Translations under genes and position numbers: made by a program
From: Acorus gramineus
Taxonomy: Eukaryota; Streptophyta; Magnoliopsida; Acorales; Acoraceae
DNA: 64,000 nucleotides
Assembly: GCA_030737835.1 (NCBI GenBank)
Contig: JAUJYN010000013.1
Coordinates: 62,001 to 126,000 of the forward strand
Direction of reading: 5' to 3'
Shown here: positions 56,801 through 64,000 of the stretch, in pieces
How the letters are laid out: each line of letters begins with the position of its first letter
Position numbering within the stretch: position 1 is the stretch's first letter
Notes under the pieces: generated by a model
What the model saw: only the letters and a program-made list of their open reading frames with translations
What the model was told of the DNA's origin: nothing
Databases searched by the model: none

Positions 56801-58611
56801 CTCCACGCCTGCATGGACGACACGAACCCCAAAGGGGCTACGTCACGATCGCCCACGAACTGGAAGGACCTCCGACCCGGAAGGTGGAAAGACACCGACT
56901 TGGCAAAACAGTCGATGCTGGCGTGACTAGCTGCAAGCCAATCCATTCCCAGGATGGCATCAAAGTCCGTCATCGCGAGCTCCACCAACTCCACTGGAAA
57001 CTCATGCTCCGCAACCTCCACCGTACACCCTCGGTACACAGAACGGAGGAGAATCCGGTCTCCCACGGGCAATGATATCTCCAAGATAGCATCCAAAGGG
57101 GCGGACGCCATGCCCGTCCGTCTCGCGAAAGCGGGAGACACGAACGAGTGTGTGGCTCCGGAATCAAACAACACATAAGCAGGGAGCTGGGAGATCTGAA
57201 CAATACCTGACCACGCTGCCTGATGCCTGAGCCTCCTCTGCCGAAAGCGCTGCCACTCGGCCCTGAACAAACTGCGGCTGAGGAGCAGGGGCACGCCTCG
57301 CCGGCTGCGCTGGCTGCCTCCTCTGGTCAGCGTCGCCGCCCTGTGGCTGCTGCTGCTGACGCTGAGGCTGCTGCTGCTGCTGGCGCTGCTGCTGCTGCTG
57401 GCGCTGCTGTAACTGCTGCTGCTGCGGAGGCATCACTCGGGGTCGGCCAGCGTCAGGGCAATTATACAAGATATGCCCGACGCGCTGACAGTGATAACAG
57501 CGCCGCGTCTCTGGTCGCCTCGCCTGGACTGGCACTGCTGCGATGGGTGCTGGACCTCGCACTGGCACCGCATCTGCTGGAGGAGAGGCAGCCGCTGACC
57601 GATCAAAGCGGGGCCTCTTCTTCTTGCGCTGTCCCTGGTCCTGGCTCCTGGGTGGCCTCTGATCTGCCGAAGGGGTCGAAGCCCTCACGAGGATCCCGAG
57701 GTCTCGCTCGACTGTCTTCGCTCGAGACACCAAGTCGGAGTACCTCGTGAATGCCTGGGAGGTAACATGCACCCGAATGGCGCTGCTGAGACCAAGCTCG
57801 AATCGACGGCACCTCGTCTCCTCGTCCATCACCAAAGCTGGAGCGAATCTGGACAGTCTCGTGAAGCGCGTGGAGTAGTCAGCGACAGACATAGTGCCCT
57901 GCGTCAGCTGCTCAAACTCCTGCATCACTATCTGGGGCGTCGAGAAAGGGAAGTACTCCTCCAAGAAATACCTCCGGAACCCCGTCCATGTAAGCTGCTC
58001 CACTCCCTCCGGGATGTCCACTGATCTAGTAGCCCACCAGTCGGCGGCGCTACCCTTCAGCATAAAAGTGGCCAGGGAGACTCGCTGGCGGTCGGTGCAA
58101 AGCATGGTCGAGAAGATCGCATCCACCTCCATCAACCATCTCTCTGGAGCAAGGGGATCCACCGTCTGACCCTGGAACTCAGGAGGGTGGAGCTTCAGAA
58201 AGGCTGCGAGGCCACTCTGCTGCACCCGCGCTGCAGCCTCTATCCCCACCTCCCTCTCCTGGGGATCCTGAACTCTGACCGCCGGAACCACCACGGGGAC
58301 TGGGGGTACATCGGGTACCACAGGTGGATCTGCCACCAAGGGGACCTGCGGAACTGCCTCGCGGGCCGCCCGCAGCTCCTGAATCTCCCGTGCCTGATCT
58401 GCCAACACTCTGGTCTGGGCCTCCAGTGCCCTGGTCTGCGTCTCCACCAAATCTGCTATCCGCGCAAACGCGCGCTCCCAGGCAGGAGGCTCCTGTCCGA
58501 TCCTGGCCTCACGGCTGAGGACTCACCAATAGCATCCTCGCCTCTGGTAGGTCCGGAAACCTCCAAAGGTCGAGAGGGACCACGTCCGCGCCGTCCTCTG
58601 CGAGGAGGCAT
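53827..58611 (-). pseudogene. Gypsy element III gag-pol (fossil)
   Basis: The start is an ATG at 58611 (MPPRRGRRGRG-like). In order along the minus strand: Retrotrans_gag (about 58240-57740), a CCHC knuckle (CYHCQRVGHILYNC, about 57510-57465), a Gln-rich run, aspartic protease ([11 protein letters not shown], about 57165), reverse transcriptase with '[19 protein letters not shown]', '[10 protein letters not shown]' and the catalytic '[11 protein letters not shown]', then RNase H ('[18 protein letters not shown]'). Integrase follows with 'VIVDRLTKSAHFLPIR', 'ISDRDARFTSRFW' and 'FHPQTDGQSERTIQTLEDML', then a chromodomain-like end ('VKVRWQHRSGAEATWELED'). The chromodomain and these motifs place it in the chromovirus Tekay/Del lineage. 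There are about two or three breaks. Confidence 0.92.
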
Positions 58612-58713
58612 ATCAGCAACCTAAGAAAACCAGACACTAGGATCAGAATACTCATATAGAAATCCTAGGACTCATCTCTACGAAAAAGAAGACAATTGGC
58701 TCTGACAGGACCA

Positions 58714-58731
58714 GGCTCTGATACCAACTTT
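58714..58731 (-). other. Primer-binding site of Gypsy element III
   Basis: Reads TTGGTATCAGAGCC on the minus strand, next to the inner end of the 5' LTR. Confidence 0.85.
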
Positions 58732-61700
58732 TGTCACGCCCCAGGGCGGCCGTCCCCGGGACGCGGCAAGCGTATACATGATATCAGCAGTCAATACAGG
58801 AGATCAATAGCATACCATAAACAACAGCTAAAAAGACAACACAGACAACAAAGAGGCTGACATGATGTATACACAGATAGCGGAAGCTAAAAAGACTGAA
58901 TCTGTAATCCAAAAACATACTACAGACTCGATACACAATCATATGTCCTGTGAGAGCCAATATACACACAAACATCCAAATACAATCCAAACTAGGTGCC
59001 CAAGCACGGAAATATATACATACAATCAAAAGGATGCTGATGGCCTCAAAACTCAAGGGACGTGGCGCTACTCCGCTACTGGTGCAGTCGCTCGGGGAGC
59101 TCCTCCTTCAAGTCCGCCTCGGTAATCACTGGAGAAAAATATTATGCGAGGGGTGAGCCACACGCTCAGTGAATAGCACAACCCATGCATCACAATTTAT
59201 ATCAACCACAATAATCATTAAAAGCCTCAAAGTGGCATAAACAACACGAATCCGGTGGTTCGTTACATCGCCGAACCACCACACCCTCACCCTCACCCTC
59301 ACCCCTCAATAGGTGACAAAGGATATTGGGACTTAATAGGCTGATAATCATCCTTACACAATCCAGTGGGTCGCCACATCGCCGGCCCACCACACCCTCA
59401 CCCTCACCCCTCAATAGGTGACATAGGATATTGGGACTGACTAGGCTGTTGGTCACCCTTGGTCCACCGATAGTCTCTCCCCACTCCGTAGGCCGCTTGG
59501 CCACCCCCACATTCAGCACAGTCCGTCCCAAATCAGGAGGTGCCTACTGATGGGAGCCCCTGCACGGGACAGCCTTTCTAACGCCGGGGCAGTCTCTACA
59601 CGGATCCAACGAAGGGAACAGAACAGCCTATCCATACGCATATGATCCACTCGGATCCGCCGACAACACATCTCTACAACTCTAATGTCTTGAATTCTTC
59701 AGAATTCCTCCAGGGCGCATAACCAAGATGCGGGAAACATATAATATAATATTATCGGGAAAAGAACCTTGGGAGGGCAACCTGAGGTCCCGATATAGGA
59801 CATCCCGCCAACCAAACAAGGAACACGGAGTACCCTAGCCCGGGTCTCAATGTTGACCTCGCAAGGCCCCTTAATATTCCCTAAGGCATGCTAAAATATC
59901 ATAAGCTTGCATTTAAATTAATAAATTAAACTAATAGGATGCATGCATAGGTCGAGGCTTTCCTAGCATGATAACAAGGTGACAGGATGCACGGCTCTTA
60001 CACATATCCTAAGGGTGCAAGTCCCTAACATACAAAGTCTAGGGTGGCATGCATTCTACACACTAATCATGCTTGCATGGATTACATATAACAAGTTAAT
60101 ATCAACTGCGGTGCCCCAGGGGAGGACGGTATACGCCCAAGTGCATATAGCGCCTCCCTACTGGGTTGGGTTGTCCCACTCACCAATAACCGGGTCGTCG
60201 CGCGACCGTCCGTCAAGATCTGCAAGACAGGGTAATCAACTCGGTGAGTAAAATACACAAAATACCACAAAAATACACAAAAATACACAAAAATACCCAA
60301 CACTCGGACACGTGTACATACGGCCTGTACACACGCGAGTCCAAGCACCCCGACTCACTCCCGAACCCCTGGCAGCCGCCCGCACGGCCACCCGACCCAG
60401 GCGCACAGCCGAGCCCCGACCCGCACGCCCAGCGCACTGCCGAGCCCAGCCCGCACGCCCGGACACTCAGCCAAGTCCCCCCAGGTGCACCGCGTGCCCA
60501 CTGCGCCCCAGCGCAGCGACTCGTGCGCACACCCGCACGCCCAGCGCCCCATCACCTCGCCCTCCGCGTGCACCACCGGCTCGCCCCACCGCGCACATCC
60601 GCATGCTCTGCGCCCAGCGCCTCGCCCCGCGCGCACCACCGCTCGCCCCATCTCGAACACCCGCACGGCGCCCTGCGCGCAGCACCCGTACGCGGCCCAC
60701 AGCGTGCGGCACGCACCGCGCCTTTGCGCAGCGCCCCACGCGCACACCCGCCCACGGCGCCCAGCGCCCAGCACTCGCGACCAGCGCCCAGCACCCGCGA
60801 CCATTGCCCAGCGTCCAGCGCCCAGCGCCCGCGACCATCGCCCAGCGTCCAGTGCCCAGCACACCCTCCTGCTCCACCCGAGCGCACGCCCGCGTGCACG
60901 CCCGCCGGCGCCCTGCCACCTGCTCTGCCTTCTGTGCTACCTGCTGCTTGTGCTGCCATCCTGCCCGAGACAGCCAACCACCCTGCCCGAGCCTCCCTAC
61001 CTCCTCTAACTGACCACCACCAACCACCACCAACAGCCACCACACACCCAAAACCACCCTCCTAACAAGCATCTAAGGAAGAAAAAGGAAGGAAAGAGAC
61101 CTTACCCAAGGAAGGAAGGGAAGGAAGGGAAGTTCGGTTGCTCTCCGCGCACTGAAACACCGAGCTCTTCCTCAGCCCTCGAAATGGATGAAAACAGGGG
61201 AGAAAAGAGGGCGTGAGAAGGGGCTATACACGTCGGAACTTGAATCCGAAACCACCGGTGGATAGATCGGGAGCTCCCCTTACCTTTCTCTTCTTTGGGT
61301 TTTGAGATCCAAGCTCTCTAACTAGGTCAAAAGATGGTTTTTGAGAGAGGGAGAGAGAGAAATCAAGTGGGGAAGATGATGAATAGTGGGGGAGATATTT
61401 TAGATTCACTTATATATAATCTCACACTTAGATTAGGGTTAACTAGGCTTAATTAGGGTTAAGAGAGGATTAGTGAGGCTTTAAGTGGGTTTTAACTTGG
61501 GTCAACCCAACCACACAAAAAAAGAAAAGGGGTTGACCAAGACATGGGCCCACTTTGACCAAGTCAACTCTCCCAATGACTTCTCTCTCGGTCAAAACCC
61601 GGATACGCCCCGAAACTATGAAATTCTGAAACGTTATCGAAATTCGATGAAATTTTTGTGAGTGGCTTGGAATGGCACCAGGACACATAATATATAGTTA

Positions 61701-61843
61701 GATTTTCAATCGGAGTCCTCAAACTCAGGATGATAGCTAACAGTCCAAAATTTTAGCGGTTCCGATCGAAAAATGAAAAAACTCAAAAACTGCCAAAATG
61801 CTCCAATGGTTACCAGAAGGCAAAAAGTGACACATATATAACA
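58732..61843 (-). repeat. 5' LTR of Gypsy element III (3.1 kb)
   Basis: Plus-strand ends TGTCACGCCCCAGGG and ATATATAACA. Modules lie at 59258-59338 and 59363-59440, with a GC-rich core at about 60370-60900. Open frames of up to 270 codons in the core are compositional artefacts. Confidence 0.92.
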
Positions 61844-61960
61844 TACACAATCCAGTGGGTCGCTACATCTCCGACCCACCACACCCTCACCCTCACCCCT
61901 CAATAGGTGACATAGGATATTGGGACTGACTAGGCTGTTAGTCACCCTTGGTCCACCGAT
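61844..61960 (-). repeat. Fragment of a type-B LTR between two elements
   Basis: Matches 59358-59474: a stem-loop module and 'gactaggctgttggtcaccc', ending GTCCACCGAT. It appears to be the edge of an LTR that took an insertion on its right (at 61961) and met element III on its left. Confidence 0.8.
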
Positions 61961-64000
61961 TGTCACGCCCCAGGGCGGCCGTCCCCGGGACGCGGCAAGT
62001 GTATATATGATATCAGTAAACAGGAGTTCAATAACATACTCACACAACAACTAAAATGACAACATAGACAACAAAAGCAGGGCTGACATGATATATACAC
62101 CAAAAGCGGAAGCTAAAAGACTGAATCTGTAATTCAAAGACATATTACAGACTCGATACATAATCAACTGTCCTGTGAGAGCCAATATATACAAAGACAT
62201 CCAAATAATATACAAACGCGTGCCCAAGCACGGAATATAATACATACAAGCAAAAGGGATGCTGATAGCCTCTGATACTCGCGGGACGTGGCGCTACTCC
62301 GCTACTGATGAAGTCCCTCGGGGAGCTCTTCCTCCAGATCCGACTCAGATGACACTGGAGAAAAATATTATGCGAGGAGTGAGCCACACGCTCAGTGAAC
62401 AGCACAACCCATGCAACACAGTTATATTAACCACAACCAGATATTATTAACCCACAATCACATTATTAAAAGCCACAAAATGGCAACAGCTATACAGTCC
62501 AGTGGGTCGCTATCGCCAACCCACTACACCCTCACCCTCACCCCTCAATAGGTGACATAGGATATTGGGACTAACTACACAAATCCAGCGGGTCGCTATC
62601 GCCAACCCACTACACCCTCACCCTCACCCCTCAATAGGTGACAAAGGATATTGGGACTTACAATCCAGTGGGTCGCTACATCGCCGGCCCACCGCACCCT
62701 CACCCTCACCCCTCAATAGGTGACATAGGATATTGGGACTGACTAGGCTGATGGTCGCCCTTGGTCCACCGATAGTCTCTCCCCACTCCGTAGGCCGTTC
62801 GACCACTCCCACATTCAGCACAGTCCGTCCCAAATCAGGAGGTGCCTACTGATGGGAGCCCCTTCACGGGACAGCCTTTCTAACGCCGGGGCAGTCTCTA
62901 AAGGATCCAACGAAGGGAACAGAACAGCCTATCCATACGCATATGATCCGCTCGGATCCGCTGACAACACATCACAATAACTCTAATGTCATGAATTCTT
63001 CAGAATTCCTCCAGGGCGCATAACCAAGATGCGGGGAACATGAATAATAATAATAATAGCAGGGTGACAATATTATTGGGAAAAGAAACCTTGGGAGGGC
63101 AGCGTGAGGTCCCGATATAGGACATCCCGACAACCAAACAAGGAACACGGAGTACCCTAGCCCGGGTCTCAATGTTGACTTCGCAAGGCCCCTCCCTATA
63201 ATATTATCTAAGGCATGCAATTAAACATAAGCTAGCATTTAATTTAATAAAATAAACTAGTAGGACGCATGCATAGGCCGAGGCTTCCTAGCATGAGAAC
63301 AGGGTGACATGATGCATGGCTCTTACACATATCCTAACATACAAAGTCTAGGGTAGCATGCATACTACATTTTAATCATGCTTGCATGGATTACACATTA
63401 CAACAGGTTAATATAAATCCATGGTGCCCCAGGGGAGGGCAATACACTCCCAAGTGAGTAGTACGCCTCCCTACTGGGTTGGATTGTCCCACTCATCGAT
63501 GGTCGCGTCGTCGCGCGATCGTCCGTCAAGATCTGCAAAATAGGGTGATCAATTTGATGAGTAAAATACACAAATAAATCCAAAAATACATTAAAAATAC
63601 ACAACACTCGGACAAGCGTACATACGGCCTGTACGCACGCGAGCCCGAGCATCCCGACTCACTCACGAACCCTCGGGCAGCCGCACGCACGGCCACCCGC
63701 CCCGAGCGCACAGCCGAGCCCCGGCCCGCACCCCCAGGCGCCCTGCCGAGCCCAGCCTGCACGCCCGGACACCCTGCCGAGACCTCCCGAGTCCACCGCG
63801 CGCTCACTGCACCCCAGCGCAGCAACCCGCGCGCACACCCGCACACCCTGCGCCCCATCGCCTCGCCCTGCGCGCACCCCGCGCGCACCGCCCTCTCGCA
63901 TCACCCGCTCGCACCACCCGCTCATCCAACCCCGGGTGCACCCGCGCGCACTGTGCCCCAGCGCAGCGCCCCGCACGTGCACCCGCCCGACGCCGTGCGC
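61961..64000 (-). repeat. Gypsy type-B LTR, cut by the window end
   Basis: Begins TGTCACGCCCCAGGG and follows the order of 58732-60800, including the GC-rich core near 63660-64000. It carries three tandem stem-loop modules (about 62496-62580, 62583-62660 and 62660-62740) instead of two. Whether it is solo or part of an element cannot be seen. Confidence 0.85.

Larger units (their letters stand above)
50868..61843 (-). mobile_element. Gypsy element III (Tekay/Del-like), nearly full structure
   Basis: On the minus strand: 5' LTR 61843-58732, primer site, gag-pol 58611-53827, purine tract, 3' LTR 53778-50868 (its outer end missing). Of the three Gypsy elements this is the only one with a full set of domains. 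LTR pairs differ by roughly 5 percent in one stretch compared by eye. No target repeat can be matched because the 3' end is replaced by a type-A LTR fragment. The coding region looks nearly whole, with about two or three breaks. Confidence 0.9.

Overview
This is nuclear DNA of a flowering plant, almost certainly from a large, repeat-rich genome. The signs are plant-type Copia and Tekay/Del-type Gypsy elements with initiator-Met tRNA primer sites, a Mutator-like (MULE) transposon carrying a plant mobile domain, and introns with plant-like splice sites. The species cannot be told from the sequence. I see no intact host gene. Nearly all of the 64 kb is transposable elements, often nested, in an AT-rich background that keeps three copies of one host segment.

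Layout. 1-7250: two adjacent copies of a ~1 kb host unit; the first is split by a Copia element (488-5853). 7415-8704: a small non-autonomous LTR element with 5-bp target repeats. 8705-9850: unassigned, probably decayed retroelement. 9851-13183: a 3.3 kb solo LTR on the minus strand. 13189-14040: a probable unrelated LTR. 14041-14528 and 45605-46600: the third copy of the host unit, opened by a MULE at 14529-45595.

The MULE is the backbone of the middle of the window. It has ~135-bp terminal inverted repeats, ~9-bp target duplications, arrays of palindromic subterminal repeats, a decayed transposase (15221-21300) and a plant-mobile-domain gene ending in an acidic, AT-hook tail (21386-23006 plus 44451-44925). 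One solo LTR (15740-19266, target repeat CATGG) sits inside the transposase. A second (23061-44409, AATAT) sits in the last intron of the mobile-domain gene. That second LTR was opened by Gypsy element I (23891-41678), whose 3' LTR was then opened by Gypsy element II (31263-40102, CCATG). The matching target repeats give four nested levels.

46621-50308 is a decayed Copia element without its 3' end. 50309-61843 holds a type-A LTR fragment fused to a nearly whole minus-strand Gypsy element (element III). The last 2 kb is an LTR inserted into another LTR and cut by the window end.

The Gypsy family has very long LTRs (3.1-3.6 kb) with an odd conserved structure: splice-site-like signals around a very GC-rich core, then a module of a G-quadruplex motif plus a stem-loop that shows a covarying base pair and varies in copy number. 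These LTRs, the MULE-mobile-domain element and the triplicated host unit are the most interesting contents.
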